A stretch of DNA of 64,000 bases from Pedobacter sp. PF22-3 (GCF_026239555.1 NZ_JAPIVP010000008.1:1-64000), one strand, 5' to 3'. Counted from the first letter of the stretch, positions 46,530 to 56,644 are shown. Program-made: numbers and translations. Notes: generated by a model not told the origin, from the letters alone.

Positions 46530-47581
46530 TATTTAGTGCTGTACTGCTGCTCGTAATAAGATTGGTAATTGCCTGAAGTAACGTTGTTTAACCAGTCTTC
46601 ATTTTGTAAATACCAATCAACCGTTTTAGCCAAACCTTCTTCAAATTGTAAACTTGGCACCCAGTCCAATTGATTTTGTAATTTACTTGAATCGATAGCA
46701 TAACGTAAATCGTGTCCGGCCCGATCAGTTACATAGGTAATCAATTTGGCTGATTCACCTGCTTCGCGGCCCAATTTTTGATCCATAATGGTACAAAGCA
46801 AATTAATCAGATCGATATTTTTCCACTCGTTATGGCCACCAATGTTGTAAGTATCTCCTGTTTTCGAATTGTGAAAAATTACATCAATTGCTCTCGCGTG
46901 GTCTTCTACCCATAACCAATCGCGGACATTTTCACCTTTACCATAAACTGGAACAGGTTTATTATTTTTGATATTATTAATGGCTAAAGGAATCAGTTTC
47001 TCTGGAAAATGGTGCGAACCATAATTATTTGAGCAATTAGAGATCACGCAGTCCATACCATACGTATCATGATAAGCACGCACAAAATGATCTGAACTTG
47101 CTTTTGATGCCGAATAAGGGCTATGTGGATCATAAGCGGTAGTTTCAGTAAACATACCTTCTTCGCCTAACGCGCCATAAACCTCATCGGTACTTACATG
47201 GTAAAAACGTTTTTTGTCGTAATCACCTTTCCAAAATTCGCGGGCGGCATTTAATAAATTTACCGTACCAATTACATTGGTCATTACAAAAGCAGTTGGA
47301 TCAGCAATAGACCGATCTACATGGCTTTCTGCTGCAAGGTGAATCACAGCGTCGAAATTTTCTGCTTTAAACAGATCATACATTGCTTTAGCATCTGTAA
47401 TGTCTTGCTTTACAAATCTGTAGTTTGGCTTGTTTTCGATATCGGTTAAGTTGGCCAGATTACCCGCATAAGTCAATTTATCTAAATTGACAATCTCATA
47501 TTGAGGATAGTTGTTAACAAAGCGACGGACTACATGGGAACCAATAAAGCCTGCTCCACCAGTGATTAAGATTTTTTTCAC
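46529..47581 (-). CDS. rmlB: dTDP-glucose 4,6-dehydratase
   Basis: A 350-residue extended SDR. ITGGAGFIGSHVVRRF, HLAAESHVDRSI, HVSTDEVYGAL, YSASKASSDH (catalytic YxxxK) and NCSNNYGSHHFPEKLIPL are all intact. It starts with GTG at 47581: no ATG is available before the cofactor motif, and an in-frame TAG lies eight codons upstream. It is the first gene of the minus-strand polysaccharide series. Confidence 0.96.
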   Translation of the reverse strand: MKKILITGGAGFIGSHVVRRFVNNYPQYEIVNLDKLTYAGNLANLTDIENKPNYRFVKQDITDAKAMYDLFKAENFDAVIHLAAESHVDRSIADPTAFVMTNVIGTVNLLNAAREFWKGDYDKKRFYHVSTDEVYGALGEEGMFTETTAYDPHSPYSASKASSDHFVRAYHDTYGMDCVISNCSNNYGSHHFPEKLIPLAINNIKNNKPVPVYGKGENVRDWLWVEDHARAIDVIFHNSKTGDTYNIGGHNEWKNIDLINLLCTIMDQKLGREAGESAKLITYVTDRAGHDLRYAIDSSKLQNQLDWVPSLQFEEGLAKTVDWYLQNEDWLNNVTSGNYQSYYEQQYSTK

Positions 47582-47930
47582 AAAAGATAGATTTATATAA
47601 CGCTAAAATAAGTTAGATAAACTAAAAAATCACTCTTTTTGAATTAAAAAACAAAAATGAACAGATCAAATGCTCTTATATGTACTTTTAACAAAAAAAG
47701 GTTACATATTAACTTATATTACTTAATTTTTAGAAAAAAAATCAAATGATAACTTATTGGCTTAATCCAATCGCCTAAAAAGTTATTTCACTTACATACA
47801 AAGTAGGTTATTAAGGGTTTTAAATAGAAATGAACACAAATAATGAATTGGAATATTGAATTAATTTAAAAATACCCAAAATTACTGATAACTAAAAAGT
47901 AGTTAATTAATAAATAGAAATCAAGGTCTA
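47582..47930. other. AT-rich spacer upstream of rmlB
   Basis: 349 bp, very AT-rich, no supported gene. It should hold the promoter of the rml operon and of the polysaccharide locus, but I found only an off-consensus TATCTTTTG directly abutting the GTG start. No convincing hairpin. Confidence 0.35.
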
Positions 47931-48497
47931 TTACATTGCCGCTACTGAACTTTCTAATTCCTTATACCACTCTTCTCCATACTTACGAATCAGTGGTCCC
48001 TTTAAAAAGCTATATACCGGAACCTTAAGCTCGCGGCCGAAGGTACAGGCATCATGGCAGATGTGCCAGCGGTCATAGTTCAGCACCTCGAATTCCGGAT
48101 ATTTGGTGATCCGGATAGGGTAAAGGTGGCAGGAAATCGGCTTCTGCCAATCTACAATCCCCTGCTCGTATGCTTTTTCAATAGCGCATTTGGTAATCCC
48201 GCCTTCAAACAACACATAAGCGCACTCTTTATTTTTATCGACACAAGGGGTGGTTAAATCGCCATCTTCATCCACTACATAAACCCCTTGCTCCTCAATA
48301 GCTTTAATACCCTTTTCGTTTAACAGGTGTTTGATTTTCGGATAAATCTCTTCCAGAACGGCTTTTTCGTCATGATCCAAAGGTGCGCCAGAATCGCCTT
48401 CCACACAGCAGATTCCTTTACATTTGCTTAAATTACAAACAAAATTCTCCTTCAATACATCTTCGTGCACCAGCACCTGTTCTACTTCTATCATCAT
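47931..48497 (-). CDS. DUF3109 family cysteine-rich protein
   Basis: A 188-residue cytoplasmic protein of a conserved Bacteroidota family of unknown role. It has an N-terminal FVCNLSKCKGICCVEGD cluster (C21, C26, C30, C31), a central TPCVDKNKECAYVLFEGG, and a C-terminal SCHLYPIRI plus HICHDACTFG. Ten or so Cys/His residues in this arrangement suggest a metal or Fe-S site, as in the YkgJ-type zinc/iron-chelating domain. The start overlaps the stop of the upstream DUF3108 gene (TAATG). Confidence 0.85.
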   Translation of the reverse strand: MMIEVEQVLVHEDVLKENFVCNLSKCKGICCVEGDSGAPLDHDEKAVLEEIYPKIKHLLNEKGIKAIEEQGVYVVDEDGDLTTPCVDKNKECAYVLFEGGITKCAIEKAYEQGIVDWQKPISCHLYPIRITKYPEFEVLNYDRWHICHDACTFGRELKVPVYSFLKGPLIRKYGEEWYKELESSVAAM

Positions 48498-49285
48498 TAT
48501 TCTTTTGCTAAAGCATATTTCAGCCCACTGGCCGACTTTAATTCCATTGTAACCGCACCAACCAATATTTCAACCTGCGCCTTAACCGGCACCCGGTTAC
48601 CATCATCAGTTACCCAAAGGTATAAACGGCTATCTTTTTTAAAGATCCGGCCAGGCTTAATCGATGGGCTAAATTTCAAACAGCGAATGTTACCTAATTT
48701 ATTCTTAACCGTTTCTTTACCTACATATTCTACCTCAAGCGCTGAAATTTCATCGCCCAGGAAATAGTTCAATTTAAACTTATCCCCAACTTTGATTTTA
48801 CTCATATCCAGGCTCCGCGCAAAATAATAAGCGGAAACCAGATCAAAAGTTTGATTAGTCGGTGTAGTAAAGGTCCCTCTATTGGAAACTACTTTCTTTC
48901 CATCCTGGTTAAAACGCGCCTTATCTTGCCTTTTATAACTGGCCTCACGGATATTCTCCTGGTAGAAATATGGTAAAAGATCAGTTTTATCAATGTAGGA
49001 ATCGTAATGATCCCTTATTTTATAAAAAATATCAAAGGTACCCGAAGTCTGCGCGTCAACCGTAAGTTTGTATGTAGGCTTGTTATCAAACTTTAAATCA
49101 GAATTGGTTACTTTAATCGTGGCTTCTGCCGCGGTGATAAACCCATACCTTAATTTATACTGTAAAACTTCACCCTCCTGAAATACAGCTTCTTTCTTGA
49201 GAGGAAGTTGCTGAGCCATCGTAAAAAGACTACATAGACCAACCGTAACCGTTATCAATAATTTTTTCATTGCTTTTGTACTCAT
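48497..49285 (-). CDS. DUF3108 domain exported protein
   Basis: A 262-residue protein with a signal peptide (MKKLLITVTVGLCSLFTMAQ if started at 49270, five codons in, which I find equally likely). The mature part shows FQEGEVLQYKLRYGFITAAE and VDAQTSGTFDIFYKIRDHYDS, typical of DUF3108, a periplasmic beta-rich family with a fold related to lipoprotein carriers. Function is unknown. Coupled to the DUF3109 gene. Confidence 0.85.
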   Translation of the reverse strand: MSTKAMKKLLITVTVGLCSLFTMAQQLPLKKEAVFQEGEVLQYKLRYGFITAAEATIKVTNSDLKFDNKPTYKLTVDAQTSGTFDIFYKIRDHYDSYIDKTDLLPYFYQENIREASYKRQDKARFNQDGKKVVSNRGTFTTPTNQTFDLVSAYYFARSLDMSKIKVGDKFKLNYFLGDEISALEVEYVGKETVKNKLGNIRCLKFSPSIKPGRIFKKDSRLYLWVTDDGNRVPVKAQVEILVGAVTMELKSASGLKYALAKE

Positions 49286-49465
49286 TTGTGTGTTATGAGG
49301 AAAAAACCATTTTTAAAAATGTAATTAAATTTTCCCTTTATGAAGATATACAAAAAGCCAACCAAAATTTAATCTTTCTTATATTCATGCTTAAGTACGA
49401 ACCGAAGATCGGTTAATAATATTCCCTTTGAACCCTACTTCCGATATTTAAGTTAAAGTGCCACC

Positions 49466-49527
49466 GTGATCCCGAAGCCTCAGGATCACCGTCTATTTTT
49501 CGAAAGATGCTGAAATGAATTCAGCAT
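49466..49527. repeat. Two adjacent REP-like hairpins
   Basis: GTGATCC/GGATCAC (49466-49472 with 49483-49489), then ATGCTGAA/TTCAGCAT (49507-49514 with 49520-49527) followed by GACGATC. The second is related to the TTTCAGCATCTTC string near 3,362. They lie between the DUF3108 and DUF2480 genes. Confidence 0.55.
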
Positions 49528-49559
49528 GACGATCACTTAAGACAAGGAAGCTTAAAAAT

Positions 49560-50075
49560 TTAATCTTTTCTTTTATAAACCGGTACAGTAGAGCAAGGCT
49601 CGCCAAACATAATGCTTTTAACAACTGGTGTGAGCAGATTGGTAACTTCTACATACGCAGCAACCGGCACCTCAATATCGCCGCATCCTTTCACCACCAC
49701 ACGCTCGTTCGCATAATCCTCTGGATTAATTTTAGCCAATGCCTTGGTAAATAAAACCGCTTCTAATGTATTTAAGTCGCCAAATACGACTTCATTAGCA
49801 TAGGGTTTTAGCTTATTGGCCAAAAGCATATAAGCCCAGGTAGGCACAATGGCATCTGCAGAGCAGGTGATCGCTACATTCTTATCCTGATACTGTGCCC
49901 AATCGTGATCCTTTATAAATGCCCGAAAATCTTTTTCCCTCAGCATTAAACCGTGAAACAGATTATCTACAATATCATAGACTACCCTTTCTCCTTTATG
50001 ATAAAAATCTTCAAGGTTCAAAGTAATTAAACCACTATTGGCAACTTTATTGATGATGTTTTCCTGAATTTCCAT
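49560..50075 (-). CDS. DUF2480 family protein
   Basis: A 171-residue cytoplasmic protein of a family conserved in Bacteroidota with no known activity. It begins IINKVANSGLITLNLEDFY and contains VAITCSADAIVPTWAYMLL, VVFGDL and VVVKGCGDIEVPVAAYVEV, all highly conserved in the family. Its own unit, upstream-bounded by the PpiD terminator. Confidence 0.88.
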   Translation of the reverse strand: MEIQENIINKVANSGLITLNLEDFYHKGERVVYDIVDNLFHGLMLREKDFRAFIKDHDWAQYQDKNVAITCSADAIVPTWAYMLLANKLKPYANEVVFGDLNTLEAVLFTKALAKINPEDYANERVVVKGCGDIEVPVAAYVEVTNLLTPVVKSIMFGEPCSTVPVYKRKD

Positions 50076-50083
50076 GACCTTAA

Positions 50084-50119
50084 ATAAAAAAACCGTCCCA
50101 ACTGAACGTCGGAACGGTT
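50084..50119 (-). terminator. Rho-independent terminator of the PpiD-like gene
   Basis: Minus-strand 12-bp stem (50108-50119 with 50091-50102, two wobble pairs) and five-base loop, followed by seven T residues. It lies 21 bp after the stop codon. Confidence 0.88.
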
Positions 50120-50140
50120 ACAAAATTACGTATTTTCTAA

Positions 50141-52225
50141 TTAATAGAATTTCACACGATTGTCTTTTATCTTGGCATTATCTTGCAAAGCCTGGAAAGC
50201 TGATCCTAATGAACGCTGACCTAAACTCAATAACATGCTTTCTTTTTGTTTAAACATGTTTGCAATTGGTGCAGGGTTTGTAAATCCATCAACAGTAAAT
50301 ACATATACACCACGCTCGCCTTGAACAGGAGCAGACAATTTGCCCGGCTGTGAACCAAATACACTACCTACTAATGCATTTTCTTGTGCAACACCTGGAA
50401 TTACAGGATTAGCAAATACGACGTTCTGAACTGGATTAACCGGACGGGCAACTTTAGCCGCCACCTGATCAATACTTCCTTTGCCTGCATTGGCCAATTT
50501 CTCTTTCAATTGTTTTGCTTTAACCGCGTTGAGTACCATAGGTTCAATTTCTTTCTTCACATCAGCCAATGATAAAATACCTTTCGGGCTAATGTTGGTT
50601 AAGCGTGCTACCACGTAAGCATTGCTCATGGTATAAATTTCAGGTAAAACATCGCCTTTATCTGCTGCGTAAGCATCCTGGATCAGCTTACGTGGATTAT
50701 CTAATCCAGCAGCAAATCCTTGTGTTGCGGCTACCTTATCAGCAACAGCTACTTTCAGTCCTTTTTGGGCTGCAAATTTATTGAAATCGTTACCTTTTAC
50801 ATCGGTTAAGAAACTGCTCGCCGCTTTATAAGCAGCAGCCTGAGTTTTGCTACTGGCTGCCAATGCTTTTTCTACATAAGCCAGTTTAGCTACTTTAGAA
50901 GAACCGATCTGTTTTTCGATTTTAATTACATGATAACCAAACTGAGATTTTACCACTTTAATATCTCCGGTTTTACCATCAAAAGCCGCATTTTCGAATT
51001 CAGGAACCATTGCACCACGTGCGAAAGTACCCAACTCGCCACCTTTATCTTTAGAACCATCTACACTATAGTTTTTAGCCAGTTCCGCAAAATTGCCACC
51101 TTTTAAAATTAAGCCTTTTAATGAATCAGCTAATTTAACTGCTTTATCTTCGCCACCAACTTTAGCCGGATCAATTAAGATATGACTTGCTTTTACTGAA
51201 TCTGGAGAGATACGGGTTGAAACTACCTTTACAATTTTGTATGAGTTACCGCTTAATTTCGGACCATAAAAACTACCTGCAGGTAAAGAAAACACTGCCG
51301 AATCAACAGCTGGATCCAATTTACCTTTTGTAATATAAGTAAAAGGAACTTTTACGTCTGAATTGATCGCTGCGAAAAGTGAATCATTTTTAGCTACCTG
51401 GAAATCAGCAGCAATTTTATCTACCTGAGCTTTAATGGCCAATGAATCTGCCTTATTAGGGCTGATACTGAAAGTAACATACTCAAAAGCACGTGTTTCT
51501 TGCGGATTGTTAAAACGTGCTTTGTTCTGATCATAATATTCCGAATAATCAGCATCAGTTAATTTAACTGATTTATCAGGAACTGAAGCATAATCTAAAC
51601 TTACATATTTAAAGTTGGCCAGTTTGTTACGGTTGTTATACTCATCTGTAGCCTCTAATGAAGTTACATAAACCGAGTTACGGATTAAGTTAGAATATTT
51701 GGTTTGTAATGCCTGGTTTTTAATTTCCTCCTGTAACATGTTAGATTGTTGCAAAGCCTGAGGTTCTTTCGATTTTAAAAAGTTCATCAAGGTTGCACGG
51801 TCTAACTGTCCGGTTTGTGGATTAGAAAAATATTGTTTGATCAATGGACTAGGGTTCTGACCTTGTAACAAATCCAACAATTCGTCTTCTGATACGCTTA
51901 AACCTAAACGATCATATTCTTTGGTTAACAAAACTTTTGCCAACTCTGCATTCCATGCCTGATCAACAGCCATAGCGGTCATCTGTGCATTGGCACTACC
52001 ACCATATTGCTGTTTCATCTGGTTTACACCCTGATCAACCTTTGGTCCGAACTCATCGATATTGATATCGTTACCATCTATAGATCCTACCACTTTTTGA
52101 TTTGCCGACCAAAAAGGTTTACCCACGTTAATTGCATCACCTACTAAAAATGCAACAATTGCAAAACCGATTGCAAAGACCAGAATATAGCCTGCACGGT
52201 TGCGCAAAAATGTCATTAATCCCAT
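50141..52225 (-). CDS. Peptidyl-prolyl isomerase/chaperone, PpiD/SurA-like
   Basis: A 694-residue inner-membrane anchored periplasmic foldase. One N-terminal helix (RAGYILVFAIGFAIVAFLVGD), a SurA-type N-domain, and a parvulin domain near residues 345-440 (VKASHILIDP then SVDGSKDKGGELGTFARG, then FGYHVIKIEK) are seen, followed by a long C-terminal region. It assists outer-membrane protein folding. Order and length fit Bacteroidota PpiD proteins. Confidence 0.92.
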   Translation of the reverse strand: MGLMTFLRNRAGYILVFAIGFAIVAFLVGDAINVGKPFWSANQKVVGSIDGNDINIDEFGPKVDQGVNQMKQQYGGSANAQMTAMAVDQAWNAELAKVLLTKEYDRLGLSVSEDELLDLLQGQNPSPLIKQYFSNPQTGQLDRATLMNFLKSKEPQALQQSNMLQEEIKNQALQTKYSNLIRNSVYVTSLEATDEYNNRNKLANFKYVSLDYASVPDKSVKLTDADYSEYYDQNKARFNNPQETRAFEYVTFSISPNKADSLAIKAQVDKIAADFQVAKNDSLFAAINSDVKVPFTYITKGKLDPAVDSAVFSLPAGSFYGPKLSGNSYKIVKVVSTRISPDSVKASHILIDPAKVGGEDKAVKLADSLKGLILKGGNFAELAKNYSVDGSKDKGGELGTFARGAMVPEFENAAFDGKTGDIKVVKSQFGYHVIKIEKQIGSSKVAKLAYVEKALAASSKTQAAAYKAASSFLTDVKGNDFNKFAAQKGLKVAVADKVAATQGFAAGLDNPRKLIQDAYAADKGDVLPEIYTMSNAYVVARLTNISPKGILSLADVKKEIEPMVLNAVKAKQLKEKLANAGKGSIDQVAAKVARPVNPVQNVVFANPVIPGVAQENALVGSVFGSQPGKLSAPVQGERGVYVFTVDGFTNPAPIANMFKQKESMLLSLGQRSLGSAFQALQDNAKIKDNRVKFY

Positions 52226-52468
52226 ATTGTATTTTATAATTTATTTAGTTCTTTTTTAAGAGGGCGCAAGATACAAATTTGCCTTAAAAAAGAAAACACA
52301 AAATTTTATTTATCAAGCACCTAATTATTAAGGGGATGGAAGAGGTAAAAATGGATGAAGTAAGATGAAAAATGTAAGGTGGAGGAAAACAATTTAGCTT
52401 TGAATCTATAGATATTTCGATGGTTTTCGACTACCTCACCCATCTTACATCGCACATTTTACATTGCT

Positions 52469-53041
52469 TTAAGGTGCTACACCTTCTTTCATATTCAATT
52501 CACCATTGCCGCTATCCATTTCGTATGTACTAAAATCTTGTGGTGCTTTGAAATTTATTCCTTCACCCACGCTTCCGTCAATTCCTCTTACATAAACACG
52601 CTGGTTAGAATAGAAAATCTTTTTCGATTCATCCCAGATCAGTTCCTGAGAAGAAAAGGTATCACCTTTACTACTCTTCACCACTACATTTTTCCTGAAT
52701 TCGGTTTTGAGTTCATTGTCACGCCTGATGGCATAATCGCAAACCAGGTTTCCATCAATGGTACCATTAGGATTATAAAAATCAATGTTAACCCCTTTAA
52801 TCATCTCCTGATAAGCGCTTCCATTAGTGGGCGTAACCTTATCGAGTATCGGAGCAACACCTTTTGCTTTGATCCTTGCAGAATCGCTGTAAATAATATC
52901 TACACCTAAAGTACGCTCGCGGGAGAGGATGGCCTTATTTATTGAAACAGAATTTGCCTTTTTTAAATCGTCATCTCCACAGGAAGCCATAAATAAAGGC
53001 AATACCAGGAACAGACCATATAAAAATACTTTCAGTTTCAT
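52469..53041 (-). CDS. lptC: LPS export periplasmic component LptC
   Basis: A 190-residue lipoprotein-like LptC: signal peptide with FMASC (Cys21), then a beta-jellyroll with IIYSDSARIKAKGVAP and SKGDTFSSQELIWDESKKIFYS, the conserved LptC/OstA-like strand. It receives LPS from LptB2FG and passes it to LptA. The ATG overlaps the stop of the barrel gene (TAATG), in the series coaX-barrel-lptC. Confidence 0.85.
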   Translation of the reverse strand: MKLKVFLYGLFLVLPLFMASCGDDDLKKANSVSINKAILSRERTLGVDIIYSDSARIKAKGVAPILDKVTPTNGSAYQEMIKGVNIDFYNPNGTIDGNLVCDYAIRRDNELKTEFRKNVVVKSSKGDTFSSQELIWDESKKIFYSNQRVYVRGIDGSVGEGINFKAPQDFSTYEMDSGNGELNMKEGVAP

Positions 53042-54333
53042 TAATCTACGCGGTACTTACGGAACCAGGTATCGTTCAAGGTAAAACCTAAGTGGAAATT
53101 AATATACTGCTCTTTAACCAGATTATTGTTTAATGTTCCTCTTTGTCCCAGCTCTGTTGTAAAATTAATTTTATAAAATGCAGTACCACCATTAGCAGTA
53201 GGTAACGGAAAACCAAAGCCTAAAGATGCGCCCATTTGTTTAATATCCTGATTACCGATTTTGATATAGGTCTTATCGTAATTAAAACCAATGCGGTAAT
53301 CTATACGTTTCATGTAACTGTTATATGAAAATGCATCAGGTGTCCATTGACCTCCTAAAGAAGCTCCCCAACTATCCTGCAAGCCTTGATTTACATCATT
53401 GATACTGGTTTTAGACCATTTACCCATTCTAAAATCGGCACCGATCAGCCATTTATCATTTTGTTGAATAGCGATCCCAAAATTGTGTGTTAATGGTAAA
53501 GTAAGATTAGATTTTCCTTTGTTTACCGTATTTAATGTATCTGCTGCAGTACTTTCATTCCCGTCCTGATCTCTTGTGTATAGCGTAGCGTAAGAAGTTA
53601 GTGTGGAGTTCACTTTTCCAGAAGTACTTCCAGAGTAACCTAAGGTAACAATCGTTTTCTTGCCTAATGTAAAATCATACTGGATACCATAAGAATAACT
53701 TAAGCCTGCAACACTATTTTTGGTCTGAAGTTTTGCATTATAAGAACCTACACTATTAAACTCTGTAGCACGGCTGGTTTGAAGATTCCCAAAAATATAT
53801 TCCAGGTTACCACCAATTCTCAAATGATCGCCAAAACGATAACCGTAGCCTAAATAAGCTTTCGATAAACCGCCTTCTCCTTCATAAAGCTGATTCAACG
53901 TTGTAGTGTCAACTTTCACCGTATTCCTGTAATTATAACCCAGATCAGAATAAGGTAAAATACCAAAACTCAATGCCGATCTTCTGTTAACCGGTGCTGC
54001 AAAAGCCAGGTGACTAAAAGTAGAATTAAAGCTGGATTCGCTTAAATTATTGCGTGTGAGGTTGGTTACACTAGCACTCATGCCAATATCGATCGTTGTT
54101 AACGAAATACCAGCGTATGATGCCGGATTCTGCATATTGATGTTATTAAAACCGGTAACTTTGCTCACTGCAGTAGAGATTCCGCCCATTGCCCTAAACT
54201 GGGGCAATAAAGATCCTTTTATATTTCCAAGCCCATATCTTGAATATGGTGAGGAAGTGGTAACCTGTGCCTGGGCACTTAAACCACAAACTAGAACGAT
54301 TATGGCTGCAATATAATTTATTCTTTTGTACAT
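53041..54333 (-). CDS. Outer-membrane beta-barrel protein (OmpP1/FadL-like)
   Basis: A 430-residue protein with signal peptide (MYKRINYIAAIIVLVCGLSAQAQ, start 54333 preferred over 54354, one base after the coaX stop). Mature N-terminus SSPYSRYGLGNIKGSLLPQF then MGGISTAV and NNINMQNPASYAG, which is the pattern of Bacteroidota FadL/PorV-type barrels. Alternating strands run to the C-terminal FRKYRVD. Substrate unknown. Confidence 0.8.
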   Translation of the reverse strand: MYKRINYIAAIIVLVCGLSAQAQVTTSSPYSRYGLGNIKGSLLPQFRAMGGISTAVSKVTGFNNINMQNPASYAGISLTTIDIGMSASVTNLTRNNLSESSFNSTFSHLAFAAPVNRRSALSFGILPYSDLGYNYRNTVKVDTTTLNQLYEGEGGLSKAYLGYGYRFGDHLRIGGNLEYIFGNLQTSRATEFNSVGSYNAKLQTKNSVAGLSYSYGIQYDFTLGKKTIVTLGYSGSTSGKVNSTLTSYATLYTRDQDGNESTAADTLNTVNKGKSNLTLPLTHNFGIAIQQNDKWLIGADFRMGKWSKTSINDVNQGLQDSWGASLGGQWTPDAFSYNSYMKRIDYRIGFNYDKTYIKIGNQDIKQMGASLGFGFPLPTANGGTAFYKINFTTELGQRGTLNNNLVKEQYINFHLGFTLNDTWFRKYRVD

Positions 54334-54334
54334 T

Positions 54335-55069
54335 TTAATCTGCAATAGCTTCATTTAATCCTTTTAATACTAAGTAAGGATCTTTTATAATTTGAGGCGC
54401 AAAGATGCTGTTTTGTAATTGTTTATACAAAAAATTAGCATCGCCCCCCGTTATAATTACCTTCAGAGCACTTTCTTTTTTATTATTTAGGGCAATAAAG
54501 CCTTCAATTTCATTTATTATCCCCTGTAAAACACCGTTTTTAATTGCCGATTGGGTATCTATACCTTCTACTATATCTTCATTCGCATCCCACTCTACCA
54601 AAGGTAAACGGCCGGTAAATTCGTGTACTGCCCTAAACCGCATTTTAATCCCCGGACTTATACTACCGCCAAAATATTCTTTCGAGCTGTTTAAAACATC
54701 GTAAGTAATACAGGTACCCGCATCAACCACCAAACTTGCATTTGCCGGATGCAGGCCATTTGCGCCTAAAACTGCAGCCCACCTATCTAAACCCAAAGTA
54801 ACCGGCGTTTTATATCTGTTTTGTACGCCATTTGTTAACATGGTCGAAAAACGGATATACTCGGTATGCTTTTTTAAAAATACTTCTAATGCCCCTATTT
54901 CCTGGTTAACACTGCTGATAATAGATTTTGCCGGCGAAAACTTCTCGATCAATTGAGCCAGGTCTAATATTCCAATCTTGTTGAAACGCTGATGGTGAAC
55001 AATTTCTTTATTTACAAAGACACCAACCTTAACCGCAGAATTCCCAATATCAATGCTTAAGCTGCGCAT
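54335..55069 (-). CDS. coaX: Type III pantothenate kinase
   Basis: A 244-residue ASKHA-fold kinase phosphorylating pantothenate, first step of coenzyme A synthesis. LSIDIGNSAVKVGVF (phosphate 1), DRWAAVLGA, VVDAGTCITYDVL and GGSISPGIKMRFRAVHEFTGRLP identify type III. Short spacing to the barrel and lptC genes suggests co-transcription. Confidence 0.93.
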   Translation of the reverse strand: MRSLSIDIGNSAVKVGVFVNKEIVHHQRFNKIGILDLAQLIEKFSPAKSIISSVNQEIGALEVFLKKHTEYIRFSTMLTNGVQNRYKTPVTLGLDRWAAVLGANGLHPANASLVVDAGTCITYDVLNSSKEYFGGSISPGIKMRFRAVHEFTGRLPLVEWDANEDIVEGIDTQSAIKNGVLQGIINEIEGFIALNNKKESALKVIITGGDANFLYKQLQNSIFAPQIIKDPYLVLKGLNEAIAD

Positions 55070-55221
55070 TTAATCTCCTGCTGCAAATAATATATTCTTA
55101 GAAATTCCAATGACCTCATCTTTTATCCATCTTAATTAAAACTAAAAAGCTTTAACGCTAAAATCATCCACAAAGCTATCAATCTTTGTTAAGTTTCGTT
55201 CTAGTTATTTGTTAAAAAAGG

Positions 55222-56202
55222 TTAAACAAACAGAAAATACTGTATCGAAAGCACAAATAAAACGAACAATGTTTCGTAAAACCAGCGTTTTTTGGCATTG
55301 CTAAAATAGTAGGCCAACAGCACCGATCCCGGGGGCACGCAAAGCAAAAAATGCCAGGTCCTGAAATCGGGTTTAAGGTAAAAGCTAGCTGCAGAAATAA
55401 TAAACATAAAAAATAACAGCTGAAAACTTTTCCTTGTACTGATAAAACTCCTGAAGAAATTTTCGCGGAGCTGCAGCGATGCCAATATGATAATAACCGT
55501 TACCGGGATGAGCACCAGATAATCATTATAATTGATTTTAAATACTGAAGGAAACTTATTACTTAATGGTCTCCAAATCTGATAAAATGAGCTTAAATTA
55601 TCATTCCAGTAATAAAACACCGCTAAAAAAAAGAAAACCGTAATAAAACCAATTAAGCCCGCCACCCATTCGCGCCAATTAAATGATCTAAAAAGCAACA
55701 GCGCTAAAAAGATCATCATCAACATGGCCATAAACGGGAAGTAGATCAGTGTTCCAACCCCAATAATCATCCCGATATCAAAAATGGTGGTAATGGAATT
55801 CGCACTTTTGCCCAGTTTTAAAAATTTATCAATGATCCAGATCAATAGAAAGTTGCATAACAATGCCGGACTCAAGATCATAAATGGCATAAACAAACTT
55901 GTTCCCGTAATAAACATCAATCCTGGCAGGAAACTGGGTTTAGCCAATAAATTATGGTTGTTTACCACCCTGTTGAAAATTAAAGCCTGTATATAAACCA
56001 AAAGTGCTGCAATAAAAATATTGGTATACGGGGTAAAAGCATGATCTAAATCGATGTTGATCAGCAATCGGGCAAAGGGTTCCAAGAAATCAAAATTCAG
56101 CTGATCATGCGTTTCATGAAAAATAGCAATACGTAAAAAGAACGTGTACGCCAGCAAGAATACGAGGTTAATTGGATTTAGCTTTCTAAACTGATTAATC
56201 AT
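55222..56202 (-). CDS. DUF6427 family integral membrane protein
   Basis: A 326-residue protein with about nine hydrophobic helices. It begins INQFRKLNPINLVFLLAYTF and contains the conserved FEPFARLL-type segment of this Bacteroidota family. Function unknown. It stands alone with repeat-rich spacer upstream. Confidence 0.7.
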   Translation of the reverse strand: MINQFRKLNPINLVFLLAYTFFLRIAIFHETHDQLNFDFLEPFARLLINIDLDHAFTPYTNIFIAALLVYIQALIFNRVVNNHNLLAKPSFLPGLMFITGTSLFMPFMILSPALLCNFLLIWIIDKFLKLGKSANSITTIFDIGMIIGVGTLIYFPFMAMLMMIFLALLLFRSFNWREWVAGLIGFITVFFFLAVFYYWNDNLSSFYQIWRPLSNKFPSVFKINYNDYLVLIPVTVIIILASLQLRENFFRSFISTRKSFQLLFFMFIISAASFYLKPDFRTWHFLLCVPPGSVLLAYYFSNAKKRWFYETLFVLFVLSIQYFLFV

Positions 56203-56224
56203 GCCTTTTTAAAGAGTAGGCAAA

Positions 56225-56345
56225 GTAAAGAAAATAATTTAAGAGTAGGGGAAGAAAGATTAAAGCAGAAAGACTAAAGCGGAAAGCTAAAAGACCAAAG
56301 CTTAATGCGGAAAGCACTAAAGGGAGAATTTATAGTCAGGTAATT
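56225..56345. repeat. AAAGC/GGAAAG word tract
   Basis: The words AGAAAGACTAAAG, GCGGAAAGC and AAAGACCAAAGC recur with a period near 8-10 bases. This resembles other low-complexity spacer stretches of the window. No gene is seen. Confidence 0.4.
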
Positions 56346-56413
56346 ATAGATTTGTCAGTCTGAGCGGAGTCGAAGGCTGATTGATAGATAAAAAGCAAAA
56401 ATGCTAAAAAAGC

Positions 56414-56520
56414 CGTCCTCTCGACCGGAGCAACGCGAAGTGGAGAGATCTATCCAGGCAGATTTTGTTTCGCTGAGCGCTACGTGGTTCTCAACTGGGT
56501 TACGCTCCGCTTGAGATGAC
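56414..56520. repeat. Dispersed palindromic element, copy B
   Basis: About 107 bp related base for base to copy A at 43975-44084 (shared GCGAAGTGGAGAGATCTA, TTCGCTGAGCGCTACGTGGTTCTC). Ends are again inverted (CCGTC...CTC with GAGATGAC). It is accompanied by shorter relatives at 56,568-56,592 (CCTTCGACTACGCTCAGGATGAC). Confidence 0.75.
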
Positions 56521-56644
56521 AGTTTAATTTGGCTATTCAGATAATCAACTCCAGACCAAAACCCTAGATCCTTCGACTACGCTCAGGATGACAATGGAGG
56601 GTAAATTGACTTTAGACTCTGGACTACCGACTTAAGACTCCAAA

